Positions 1 through 7,334 are shown, counted from the first letter of the stretch. The stretch: DNA of 44,096 nt from an uncultured Bacteroidia bacterium (GCA_913009755.1 CAJVWU010000029.1:1-44096), one strand, 5' to 3'. Numbers and translations are program-made. The notes: generated by a model from the letters alone, not told the origin.

Positions 1-133
1 GATGTATAGCGTATCATAAGTGCAAACTTTATGACTACAAGATACGAAAAAACTTGCACTTATAGGTAGGTTTTACCAAATTAAGTTATTGACATTTAAT
101 TGTTTATAACCTTATCAGCAAGCCCTATTTATT

Positions 134-152
134 CCGGCATTTGCAATGCCGG
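134..152. repeat. REP-like hairpin
   Basis: Perfect 7-bp inverted repeat CCGGCAT / ATGCCGG around the loop TTGCA. Its architecture resembles the CCGGATT...AATCCGG hairpins at 6568-6697, so it may belong to the same class of REP-type elements. It could also help terminate transcription. Confidence 0.45.
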
Positions 153-230
153 CTTCAAATTTGCTGGTGAATCAGAGGCAAACGGATTGTTTTATTTTGT
201 TGCCGGTACCCGCACCCCGCATCGCCTTTC

Positions 231-289
231 GCAAAACCTGACAGGACGCCACCACACCGGCCTGTAGAGACCTCGTCAGGTTAGCGACC
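231..289. repeat. Dispersed repeat, copy A
   Basis: Starts GCAAAACCTGACAGGACGCC and ends near GTCAGGTTAGCGACC. It is nearly identical over about 55 bp to 5327-5385. Each copy carries an internal inverted repeat (AACCTGACAG against CTGTCAGGTT, imperfect in this copy). Both copies lie just downstream of T9SS type B sorting-domain coding sequence, one intact and one decayed. Confidence 0.6.
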
Positions 290-405
290 CCGCACCCCCG
301 CACCCCACACTTCAAAAGTCACAAATCATTTCAAGGTAAATCTGTCCCTCCCCCCTTTCCGCCTGCCAAAGCGAAGCGGCGGACAGGCGGGGGAGTTAGA
401 GGGGG

Positions 406-3400
406 TCACCTCACCAGTGTCACATTCCCTGCAATGCTCTGCGGTTCGTTGCCGGTGGAGGATGCCGTGTAAACGATTTTGTAAACGTAAGTCCCCTGTT
501 CTGCCGGCTGGCCTTTGAAGGTGCCATCCCAGCCGGTGTTGATGTCGGAGGCCTCGAAAATGAGTTGCCCCCAGCGGTTGTAAATGAACAGCCGGTAGGT
601 TTTCACAAAGTCGTAGCGCTGCACGGGTTTGAACTCGTCGTTAAGTCCGTCGCCGTTGGGCGTAAAGGCATTGGGCAGCCAAAAGGGCTCGCCGCCCCAG
701 AGTACCATTACCGAGTCGCCGGACCGGCAGCTTTCTGTTGAAGTTACCAATACCGAATATAATCCTTCGCTGTCAACTTGTATCGTATCGGTGGTGTCAC
801 CCGTATTCCACAGATAGCCGGCGTAGCCGCTGCCCGCTTTGAGGACAAAACCGGGTTGGGCAAACAGGGTATCCTGATCCGGAAATGTGATCTGCGGGTT
901 TTCATAAACAACCAAGTTGAGTTCCTTGCTCTCCCGGCAATCAAGGGTGTCTTTAACAGTTAACGTGTAAATACCTGCCTGGCCGGTATGAACATCATTT
1001 ATTTCTAAATTTTCTTTTGTGCTTGTAAACCCACCCGGGCCTTCCCAGAAATAGTCTATGGTTCCCGAACCTCCACTGACCAGGACAAAGCCAAATACAG
1101 TATCGCCTTCGCAATAAAACTCTTCCTTGTTCATCATAATCTTGGGGCGTGTATAAATGGCAAGGATGCCCAGATGGTATTCGGCATTGACCTCTTCGAG
1201 TTGCTGGTTGTAAAAAGCGCTTTCGCCCGCCTCGGCTGCCCAGTCAATGCTGGTAAAACCTTCTTTTTTTGCCCCGAACACCAGTTCCAGCATGGTGACG
1301 TTGTTGTCCAGCGTTTCGGGCTTGTCGCCCTGCCAGGTGACGATCACCTCGTTACTGCCGGGGATGATGCTCACCTGCAGGTTGGGCTTCAGTTTGGGGT
1401 GGACTTTGATGTAGCCGTTGCTTTTCAGGATGCTGGTATCGTAAGTGAGCGTAACGTGGAATTTGAAAATGTCCTTAAAGTTGGCCAGTTTCAGCGGCAC
1501 TACCGCCGCATTGCCGATGCAGGTGCTGCTGTCACCGGCGATGGCTTCGATGAGTTGGGAGATTATCCTTTCCAGTTCTACGGTAAATGTGGTATCGCAG
1601 CCAAAACCGTCTTTTACCATGCAATAGTAAGTGCCTGCCGTCAGGTTGGTGAACTGTCCGTTGTCCGTTTGAAAGGTTGTGCCGTTGTCAATGGAATAAT
1701 AGACCCGTCCGGTGTCCACGGTGGCGGTGATGTCTATCTCGCCGTTGGCCAGGTAGTCAATTTCGGGGTCGGTGGTTACCCCGGTAACTTTCGGCCCTGC
1801 AATATCGTTGATGGTTACCGGGTTGTCTGCATACACCCCTTCGCAACCGGACGGGTCCCTGGCCCTGGCGAAGTAATCACCGGCGGCAAGGTTTTCGAAC
1901 ACATTGCCGCTTTGCCAGGTGGTGCCGTTGTCAACGGAATACAATAAATCTTCGGCTGCGCCCGCGGCTGTGACGGTAATTGACCCGTTATCCTGTCCGC
2001 AACGGGTATCTTCTTTTTTTACTTCTGTGATCTTAATGTCCCCGGCATCTTCAATCGTATAAGAACCGGATACTGTTGTACAACCGTTGCCATCCAAAAT
2101 ATGCAGGAAGTAATTGCCCACGGTGAGGCCGGCCAGGTCGAGGGTAGTATCCAGCAGCGTGCTGTCCGCATCGTACCATTCAAACGACAGGAGTTCTGTT
2201 CCCGTAACCTGCAGGCCGAGTATTTTGCCGTTGCTGCCACCGCAGGTGGTGGGGACAAGCGTCAGGCTGTCTTCGTTGATGATGGCTGTGGGATACCAGC
2301 CCACATAAACGCTGTCAATGCCGAAACAGCCAAGGTCTGCGGTTACCTGTACCCAGTACCACCCGCTGTCGGACACGGTGATCTCGTTGAGTCCCGGCCC
2401 CCATTCTCCTGTGCTCCAGGCGTACATGCCTTCTTCGTCACCGGCATACAGGGTAACCTGCTCACCCTCGCAAACTACGTAACCGGGGCCCAGGTTGGGA
2501 TGCGGGATGTCTTCCACGGTAACCACACGGGAGGTTTGTTCAACCCTTCCTGAGGGATATTTTACGTAAACCGACACTTCGAATTCTCCGGCATGGGTAA
2601 AGTAGTGGACGGGATTGAGGTCGTTGGAATAATTGCCGGAACCCGAAGCGGGGTCACCAAAATCCCAGGCGATCAGTGTGGGAACGGGTTGAAAGTTGGA
2701 CTGAAACTGGAAAGGACTGCTCTGGCATTGGCCTTCCCACTCGAAACGGTAGAGGTAGTCGAGGAGGATGTTGGGGAAGTATTGTCCTGATCCTGTTCCC
2801 GAAAGAAAAGGAATAATGTTTTTTTGATAGTCGCAATCTAACCCGCGTTTCCAGGGTTTATTGATAACATTCAACGAATCATCGTAAAAACCTCTGTATT
2901 TTGTAGCACAGTATATCTTCCCATCATTTGCCAATTGGAGACCTGACCCGCCATTATTTGTTATTAAAATACCAGATGAAACGAATTGAGAAGAATCTTC
3001 AATTAGCCCAACATCATACTGAGATATATGATATTCAAGATTTATTGGTGGTATTAATACCCAGTTGCAGAGATAAACTAATTTTGAATCAGGTGAGAAT
3101 TCTACTGAATTCGGGGTCTGGTAAATACCGAAAGGATCCGGATTCAAAGTATAAATTAATTCAATTTCACCGGTTGATGCATTAAAATGACATATATCAT
3201 AGCTATTATATTCGGGGTGATCTACAGGAAGTGCATCATTTGTATATGCAGCAATCAGGTATTTTTTATCAAAAGAAACTTTCATACTCCCCAGAAGGTA
3301 CCAGTATGGTCTGTCGGGTGAGTAACTTATCACCGGGTCTTCATTTAGCCCTGATTCGGTGAGCAGGAAAGCGGCATACGAACCGTAATCGTGTTTCCGC

Positions 3401-3924
3401 GTAATAATCCATATATCCTTGTTATTCGCATGGCGTACTGCCATAACTTTCTCATAAGCATCCCATGCTGCACTGACTAAAATATTTTTTTCATCTGTTA
3501 CAGCTCCCAGCCCTCCGTCAAGGTCCATATCCACAACCGAATAATATAAACCGGGAGGCATAAAATTAGAAAAATCAGGTACTGTAAACACATAATATAG
3601 GTTTTTCGATCCGGGTTTTTGTACAATAACTACTCCCTGAGCAGCAAAATCATCACCTTTCAAATTATCGCCATTTTGCATAACTTGTTTATTCCGGTTC
3701 CATATTTTCTCACCATTAGTGGCAAATAAAAAAATTCCGGCAGAATCACTGATACTGGCACAAGAGCGATAAGAAATAAACATACCATTCAAAACCTGGG
3801 GCTGGCCAGTGTTGAAATCCAATCCCGCATACTCTCCAAAGTACCATACATTGGCTTCCTTTTGGGCGATACCAACCATTGAGATAGCCAAGGCAATAAC
3901 AAGAAAAGAACATTTATGTTTCAT
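406..3924 (-). CDS. Secreted multidomain protein with PKD, SprB-like, cohesin-like and T9SS type B sorting domains
   Basis: This 1172-residue protein has a signal peptide (1-21, ending GIAQ) and a roughly 370-residue N-terminal region with propeller-like strands. A PKD domain follows at about 400-472 (WDFGDP, with the FTHAGEFEVSVYV strand). Three SprB-like repeats lie at about 545-790 (GGSNGKI, GNYFLHILDGNGC). A cohesin-like domain lies at about 795-925 (VVPLKLANFKDIFKFHVTL), then Ig-like modules at about 930-1075. The C-terminal 90 residues (LPNAFTPNGDGLNDEF, YNRWGQLIFE, GWDGTFKG) are a gliding-motility/T9SS type B sorting domain, so the protein is expected to be exported by T9SS and attached to or released from the cell surface. 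The ligand is unknown; the domains suggest adhesion or matrix binding. It is monocistronic, with the strong hairpin at 3952-3993 between it and the next gene. The sorting-domain call is secure; the cohesin-like call rests on fold-type pattern only. Confidence 0.9.
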   Translation of the reverse strand: MKHKCSFLVIALAISMVGIAQKEANVWYFGEYAGLDFNTGQPQVLNGMFISYRSCASISDSAGIFLFATNGEKIWNRNKQVMQNGDNLKGDDFAAQGVVIVQKPGSKNLYYVFTVPDFSNFMPPGLYYSVVDMDLDGGLGAVTDEKNILVSAAWDAYEKVMAVRHANNKDIWIITRKHDYGSYAAFLLTESGLNEDPVISYSPDRPYWYLLGSMKVSFDKKYLIAAYTNDALPVDHPEYNSYDICHFNASTGEIELIYTLNPDPFGIYQTPNSVEFSPDSKLVYLCNWVLIPPINLEYHISQYDVGLIEDSSQFVSSGILITNNGGSGLQLANDGKIYCATKYRGFYDDSLNVINKPWKRGLDCDYQKNIIPFLSGTGSGQYFPNILLDYLYRFEWEGQCQSSPFQFQSNFQPVPTLIAWDFGDPASGSGNYSNDLNPVHYFTHAGEFEVSVYVKYPSGRVEQTSRVVTVEDIPHPNLGPGYVVCEGEQVTLYAGDEEGMYAWSTGEWGPGLNEITVSDSGWYWVQVTADLGCFGIDSVYVGWYPTAIINEDSLTLVPTTCGGSNGKILGLQVTGTELLSFEWYDADSTLLDTTLDLAGLTVGNYFLHILDGNGCTTVSGSYTIEDAGDIKITEVKKEDTRCGQDNGSITVTAAGAAEDLLYSVDNGTTWQSGNVFENLAAGDYFARARDPSGCEGVYADNPVTINDIAGPKVTGVTTDPEIDYLANGEIDITATVDTGRVYYSIDNGTTFQTDNGQFTNLTAGTYYCMVKDGFGCDTTFTVELERIISQLIEAIAGDSSTCIGNAAVVPLKLANFKDIFKFHVTLTYDTSILKSNGYIKVHPKLKPNLQVSIIPGSNEVIVTWQGDKPETLDNNVTMLELVFGAKKEGFTSIDWAAEAGESAFYNQQLEEVNAEYHLGILAIYTRPKIMMNKEEFYCEGDTVFGFVLVSGGSGTIDYFWEGPGGFTSTKENLEINDVHTGQAGIYTLTVKDTLDCRESKELNLVVYENPQITFPDQDTLFAQPGFVLKAGSGYAGYLWNTGDTTDTIQVDSEGLYSVLVTSTESCRSGDSVMVLWGGEPFWLPNAFTPNGDGLNDEFKPVQRYDFVKTYRLFIYNRWGQLIFEASDINTGWDGTFKGQPAEQGTYVYKIVYTASSTGNEPQSIAGNVTLVR

Positions 3925-3951
3925 TATTTGATAAAGTTAAACAAACATCGA

Positions 3952-3993
3952 AATAACAACCAGTGAGTTAGCTTAAAATCACTGGTTGTTATT
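3952..3993 (-). terminator. Strong hairpin between two secreted-protein genes
   Basis: Perfect 15-bp arms AATAACAACCAGTGA / TCACTGGTTGTTATT flank a 12-nt loop. It lies 26 bp past the stop of the 4020-4454 gene and just upstream of the 406-3924 gene. It probably acts as the terminator of the former. Confidence 0.65.
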
Positions 3994-4019
3994 ATCATAA
4001 ATGACTGTTGAAATGATTT

Positions 4020-4454
4020 TCAATTAAGCGGAATCTGTGGTACTGTCACAGTACTACTATAAAAATCATGACAAGTTCTTGGGCCAACATTCTTTGAGCC
4101 CGAACAAACCGCAGTAGGCGGGTTTGTAGCATCACACATCAACCAAACCGTAGCATAAACGGTAAAACTTGGCGTATTCTGTGGAGGGTGAACGCAATAC
4201 TCCTTTACTTCAGGAACATCAATGTCAATATCACCTGCAGTGGCATCAGATGTTGTAGCCAATTTGTTATGAAACACCCAGGCGCTGTTGGCACTATCGT
4301 AAACTGATACCTGGACTTTAAAATAGGAGCCGGAAACCGTACCTGTGCATACACAATTTGCATCATTCCAGCTTACATTAACAATGTAAACCTGGGCAAA
4401 ACTTGCAGAGACCCCAAACAGGATAGCTGCCAAAAGTATTAGTATTTTTTTCAT
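4020..4454 (-). CDS. Small secreted cysteine-containing protein of unknown function
   Basis: This 144-residue protein has a clear Sec signal peptide (MKKILILLAAILFGVSASFA, cleavage before QVYIV). The mature part is about 120 residues, Thr/Ser/Val-rich, and has six cysteines (NCVC, EYCV, LMCD, VCSG, RTCH) that could form disulfides outside the inner membrane. No family is recognised. It has no sorting domain and no lipobox, so it is probably periplasmic or released. It lies upstream of the large T9SS cargo gene on the same strand, but the hairpin at 3952-3993 argues against strong cotranscription. Confidence 0.75.
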   Translation of the reverse strand: MKKILILLAAILFGVSASFAQVYIVNVSWNDANCVCTGTVSGSYFKVQVSVYDSANSAWVFHNKLATTSDATAGDIDIDVPEVKEYCVHPPQNTPSFTVYATVWLMCDATNPPTAVCSGSKNVGPRTCHDFYSSTVTVPQIPLN

Positions 4455-4515
4455 GATTTTTAGTTTTTAAAATGAGTAAAATTTAGAAATTAGTTGCCCG
4501 GTTTGTTTTGGTTAG

Positions 4516-4785
4516 TTATATGCCACACTGCAAAAACCGGTGAAAGACAGGGTGGCCCGGCCTGATGAACTTGTTTTTGCCTAACAGGTGTATTGATTTC
4601 GTTTTTATGGATTTGTGATGGGCGGATATTACCGGAAATGGGTCCACCTTCGTCAGGACTACGGCTTTCTCGGGGCCCGCCTTCGTCAGAACTACGGCGG
4701 ACGGGGGGGGGGTAATACGAAGTAAACCCATGAGATGCAGGAACATTTTTTGTAAATATCTGTTTATTTTGTTGAGGTTTTTCAT
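4516..4785 (-). CDS. Doubtful 89-residue ORF carrying an inserted repeat and a G10 tract
   Basis: The N-terminus (MKNLNKINRYLQKMFLHLMG) looks like a plausible small-protein start. The middle, however, is encoded by two tandem copies of a repeat of about 30 bp containing CCTTCGTCAGRACTACGG (4648-4700), giving SAVVLTKAGPEK / AVVLTKVDP. A run of ten G on the plus strand lies at about 4703-4712 inside the ORF. The ORF may be a small real gene interrupted by an intergenic repeat, or it may be non-coding. No function is suggested. Confidence 0.25.
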   Translation of the reverse strand: MKNLNKINRYLQKMFLHLMGLLRITPPPSAVVLTKAGPEKAVVLTKVDPFPVISAHHKSIKTKSIHLLGKNKFIRPGHPVFHRFLQCGI

Positions 4786-4885
4786 GATCCTGAAAATGTG
4801 ACTGTAAAGATAATAAATGCAGGCGGGTTTGTCAAGAGTGGAGAGGAGATTTTTGGTGGAAGGGGGAGCAATGGAATGTTTTTAT

Positions 4886-5119
4886 TTAAATGAATCGTTT
4901 TCGTATCGTGGCTTCCAATTCATAATCCAATTGGTCAATCGTTAAAAATCCGGTAGTGCCGTTTTCAATTTTTTCAAGTTCCTTGTTCAAATACTCCTGA
5001 ACAGAAAGGAATTCTTTGTCTTCACGGATTACCTGAAGCTCTTCCTTGTTAAACCGTTTGAGAAACCACATCAAATGGTGATAAATTTTATCATTAACCC
5101 GCAATCGAATGGTTTGCAT
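4886..5119 (-). CDS. Antitoxin-like 77-residue protein without a partner
   Basis: The protein starts MQTIRLRVNDKIYHHLMWFL. Its N-terminal beta strand followed by helices resembles the small ribbon-helix-helix-type antitoxins that Bacteroidota often pair with RelE/ParE toxins. The middle is helical and charged (FNKEELQVIREDKEFLSVQEYLNKELEKI). No toxin gene lies downstream on the minus strand, where the expected position (below 4886) holds only repeats. This may be an orphan antitoxin or a decayed toxin-antitoxin locus. The family assignment is inference from size and pattern. Confidence 0.55.
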   Translation of the reverse strand: MQTIRLRVNDKIYHHLMWFLKRFNKEELQVIREDKEFLSVQEYLNKELEKIENGTTGFLTIDQLDYELEATIRKRFI

Positions 5120-5220
5120 AACATTAATTTTTTACAAATATACGGTTTATTTGTTTTTTATTCCTTTATTTGATATTCGATACTAATCATTTAACAGCTC
5201 CGACCCTTTTTCCTTCCTTT

Positions 5221-5309
5221 TGGCAAAACCTGACAGTTGCTTCCCCGCGGGCTTTCAACCTTTCCGGTCTCCCCGCGCCGGGCCGGCTTCGACCGAAAAG
5301 GTTTTGCCA
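5221..5309. repeat. Long inverted repeat
   Basis: The ends GGCAAAACCT (5221) and AGGTTTTGCC (5300) are exact inverse complements. The GC-rich centre contains the near-palindromic CCGCGCCGGGCCGG. The left end continues GACAG as in the dispersed repeat at 5327, so the two elements share an end sequence. Confidence 0.55.
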
Positions 5310-5326
5310 GGCCGGCACTTTCTCCC

Positions 5327-5385
5327 GCAAAACCTGACAGGACGCCATCGCACCGGCCTGCGGAAACCTGTCAGGTTCGTCCCCC
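5327..5385. repeat. Dispersed repeat, copy B
   Basis: Nearly identical to 231-289. In this copy the internal inverted pair AACCTGACAG / CTGTCAGGTT is perfect, giving a hairpin of about 50 nt. It lies about 280 bp beyond the sorting-domain remnant at 5670-5788, as copy A lies just beyond the intact sorting domain. Confidence 0.6.
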
Positions 5386-5669
5386 ATTTCTATTTCTTAT
5401 TCGATATTTTTTATTCGATATTTCTTATTGATTGATTTACCGCTACCGACCACTCTTCCAGGTACGCCCAGGGCGTACTCTGGAAGGTGTTTCCACCCCG
5501 CACCTTGTTCATCAAAATCATTTAAAAAAAATAATCACATTTAATCACTCCTATTTAGGTGAATCCAGCCTCCCCTTTTGACCGAAGGGAATCCGTATGG
5601 ACGGGGGAGTTAGAGAGGGCAACTCTCCCCCTTTGGGGGAGATGTCACGACGCCAGGCGTGACAGAGGG

Positions 5670-5788
5670 GGTTACTGACAACCATCACATTCCCCGCCAC
5701 GCTCTGCGGCCCGCTGCCGGTGGAGGAAGCGGTGTAAACGATCTTATAAATGTAAGCACTCTGTTCGAGGGGTTGCCTTTAAAGGTGC
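5670..5788 (-). pseudogene. Remnant of the 3' end of a second T9SS type B cargo gene
   Basis: Read on the minus strand, this stretch encodes TFKG, then after a one-base deletion in the Gly codon QPLEQSAYIYKIVYTASS, then TGSGPQSVAGNVMVV. This matches the last roughly 38 residues of the intact protein at 406-3924 (GTFKGQPAEQGTYVYKIVYT, ASSTGNEPQSIAGNVTLV). Nothing upstream continues the domain and the frame runs on past the expected stop, so it is a truncated and frameshifted copy. It may have arisen by duplication or by recombination between cargo genes. Confidence 0.8.
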
Positions 5789-5894
5789 TGTTTTTCATCT
5801 TCAGGCAAAGCGACGAAGCAAAGGAGTCCTGATCAACCCTGCGGGGGTACTGCTTTTTATAGAAAATTTAACAGCCTTCCTTTCAAATTACCCT

Positions 5895-5902
5895 TACCTT
5901 TG
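5895..5902 (+). promoter_or_regulatory. Bacteroidota -7 promoter element of the NqrM-like gene
   Basis: TACCTTTG matches the TAnnTTTG -7 consensus and ends 20 bp before the ATG at 5923. No clear -33 TTG was found at the expected spacing. Confidence 0.5.
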
Positions 5903-5922
5903 CACAAGAAATATGTGAAACA

Positions 5923-6162
5923 ATGGTCTTTCTGAAAATATTATTGGTATCTGTCGTCATCCTTGCACTGGCGTTTGCCGGTTTTGCCGTTAAAATGTTT
6001 TTCAGGAAAGACGGTGAATTCAAAAAACAATGTTCTTCGGTCAACCCGAAAACAGGAAAGGCCGTTGGTTGTGTTTGTGGTGGCGAAGACGATGGCAGTT
6101 GCCATAACAAGGAATTAGTTTCAAAAATAAAAATAAACGTTCCGGAAATAAAGTTAAAATAG
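5923..6162 (+). CDS. Small membrane protein with four cysteines, NqrM-like candidate
   Basis: This 79-residue protein has one N-terminal membrane helix (about 4-27, LKILLVSVVILALAFAGFAV), then a short soluble part with Cys37, Cys50, Cys52 and Cys60 (CSSVNP...GCVCGGEDDGSC). The architecture of one helix followed by a C-x(12)-C-x-C-x(n)-C cluster is that of NqrM (DUF539), the protein that inserts iron into the NqrD/NqrE cysteine site of Na+-NQR. The complete nqr operon and apbE lie within 11 kb of it on the opposite strand. In classical NqrM the last spacing is shorter (CDCDxPC-like), so homology is not proven. Its alternative annotation is a small membrane protein of unknown function. It is transcribed alone from its own -7 element. 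Confidence 0.6.
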   Translation: MVFLKILLVSVVILALAFAGFAVKMFFRKDGEFKKQCSSVNPKTGKAVGCVCGGEDDGSCHNKELVSKIKINVPEIKLK

Positions 6163-6211
6163 CTCTTCCGGCCGGCCCAATTTGAAACCGAGCACAAATA
6201 ATCCCGAAAGA

Positions 6212-6520
6212 TCAGTCCGCTTCTTTTTTTATTTTTTCGACGATGATCTCATCCCCTTTACAGCCTGCTTTATTTTTTCTCCATTGCAGTTCCACATGAA
6301 GCGGGAAGCTTGCATTTTTTACATCGAGGGTGCTGCTCTCCGGCAAATCGTAAAACCTGTATGTTTTTTCCCCAATATCAATGAACCAACCTCCGCAACA
6401 GGCACACATGGAACGGTCGGGGCCGGTTATTGTCGCTTTCTGAAAACTTTTCACATCTTTCATCGAGCAGGAAGAAAAAACTATTGCCGAGAGAAAAAGG
6501 ATAAAAATGATTTTTTTCAT
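6212..6520 (-). CDS. Small lipoprotein of unknown function
   Basis: This 102-residue protein has a lipoprotein signal (MKKIIFILFLSAIVFSSCSM; lipobox FSSC, lipidated Cys18). The mature part has a CACCGGWFIDIG motif, three clustered Cys in total with Cys18 excluded, and a short beta-rich tail (YRFYDLP, FPLHVELQWRK). It probably sits in the periplasm-facing leaflet or the outer membrane. The cysteine pair could bind metal. No family is recognised. It is convergent with the NqrM-like gene 50 bp away. Confidence 0.75.
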   Translation of the reverse strand: MKKIIFILFLSAIVFSSCSMKDVKSFQKATITGPDRSMCACCGGWFIDIGEKTYRFYDLPESSTLDVKNASFPLHVELQWRKNKAGCKGDEIIVEKIKKEAD

Positions 6521-6540
6521 TAGTTTATAATTTTAAAATA

Positions 6541-6705
6541 AACCAAGCTCGTCTGGATCCCAAGCTCGTCCGGATTTGTAATCCGGACGTATTTATAACA
6601 ACGATTGTCATACAAGCCCAAGATCGTCCGGATTTGTAATCCGGACATATTAATAAGAACGATTGACATACAAGCTCTACCGGATTTTGTAATCCGGAAG
6701 AGCAA
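6541..6705. repeat. Cluster of REP-type palindromes
   Basis: Three palindromes lie in a row: GTCCGGATT TGTA AATCCGGAC-type hairpins at 6568-6588 and 6626-6646, and a longer one at 6674-6703 with extended arms GCTCT / AGAGC. They are separated by related spacers that share the motif ACGATTGNCATACAAGC. A degenerate partial unit lies at 6545-6560. Spacing is about 52-58 bp. Such GGATTTGTAATCC hairpins are common in Bacteroidota and resemble targets of REP-associated tyrosine transposases. No transposase is in the window. Confidence 0.75.
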
Positions 6706-6716
6706 TACCTAATGGA

Positions 6717-7304
6717 CTAATAATTCTTTTCCTGAATCTCGAAATAGGCCTGGGGATGCAGGCAGGCGGGGCAGGTCTTGGGTGCTTTTTTGCCCTCATG
6801 CAGGTAACCGCAGTTGCGGCATTTCCATACGAGTATGCCTTCGCGTTCAAATACCTTACCCTCTTCCAGGTTGCCGTATAACTTATTGTATCTTTCTTCA
6901 TGGGCTTTTTCCACACGAGCAATCATCCTGTAAGCCACGGCAATATCCTTAAAACCTTCTTCCTCGGCAATGTCGGCAAACATGGGGTACAATTCGGTCC
7001 ATTCTTCATTTTCACCTTCGGCAGCCGCTTTCAGGTTTTCGAGGGTCGTGCCGATTATGCCTGCAGGATAAGTAGCTGTGATCTCCACCGGGCCGCCTTC
7101 AAGAAATTTAAAGAACCGTTTGGCATGCTCTTTTTCATTGAGCGCCGTTTCGGCAAAAATGGCTGAAATTTGTTCCAGTCCCTCCTTTTTGGCTTGTTTC
7201 GAAAAATAATCATAACGCATCCTGGCCTGTGATTCACCGGCAAATGATTTTAAAAGATTCTGTTCTGTTTTGGTTCCTTTAATGCTTTTCATAAAATTTT
7301 TCAT
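6717..7304 (-). CDS. rbr: Rubrerythrin
   Basis: This 195-residue protein is the usual length for a rubrerythrin. The N-terminal ferritin-like four-helix domain carries the di-iron ligands Glu24, Glu57-x-x-His60 and Glu132-x-x-His135. The C-terminal rubredoxin domain binds one iron through Cys162, Cys165, Cys178 and Cys181 (WKCRNCGYLH, CPACLHP). It reduces hydrogen peroxide in the cytoplasm with electrons from rubredoxin-type donors. It is the last gene of the perR-like / flavin reductase-rubredoxin / rbr operon (31-bp gap), and the preceding gene product is a plausible electron donor. It is probably derepressed by peroxide through the PerR-like protein. Confidence 0.95.
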   Translation of the reverse strand: MKNFMKSIKGTKTEQNLLKSFAGESQARMRYDYFSKQAKKEGLEQISAIFAETALNEKEHAKRFFKFLEGGPVEITATYPAGIIGTTLENLKAAAEGENEEWTELYPMFADIAEEEGFKDIAVAYRMIARVEKAHEERYNKLYGNLEEGKVFEREGILVWKCRNCGYLHEGKKAPKTCPACLHPQAYFEIQEKNY

Positions 7305-7334
7305 TTAATGGGTTAACAATTTATTTTATTCCTT

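Larger units (their letters stand above)
1..405. other. Repeat-containing intergenic region downstream of the T9SS cargo gene
   Basis: No credible gene is visible here. A hairpin with 7-bp arms CCGGCAT / ATGCCGG and a 5-nt loop lies at 134-152. A copy of a dispersed repeat that starts GCAAAACCTGACAGG lies at 231-289; a second copy is at 5327-5385. Positions about 340-405 are a purine/pyrimidine-skewed segment ending in a GGGGGAGTTAGAGGGGG-like stretch that recurs near 5600 and, more loosely, at 17890-17930. These are typical intergenic repeats of Bacteroidota genomes. Confidence 0.5.
5120..5922. other. Repeat-rich region without intact genes
   Basis: This stretch holds a compound palindrome (5221-5309), dispersed repeat copy B (5327-5385), a CCTATTTAGG core at 5550-5559 (also present twice at 8470-8500), and a GC-rich segment at 5570-5670. 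That segment contains an inverted pair around CTCCCCCTTTGGGGGAG and a GTCACG...CGTGAC hairpin. After it come the sorting-domain remnant (5670-5788) and the promoter of the gene at 5923. The short ORFs in this stretch are products of the repeats. Confidence 0.6.

Noticed and set aside
1174-1947. 257-codon ORF on the plus strand
   Set aside because: It lies wholly antisense to the well-supported T9SS cargo gene and its product has no recognisable domain; the GC-rich third positions of the true gene explain it.
5187-5435. Three overlapping short ORFs on both strands
   Set aside because: They follow the inverted repeats at 5221-5385 and have compositions expected from repeats, with no signal or domain.
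6541-6705. Possible CRISPR array
   Set aside because: The repeated units are palindromes with related, not unique, spacers and unequal spacing; there are no cas genes. They fit REP-type elements.
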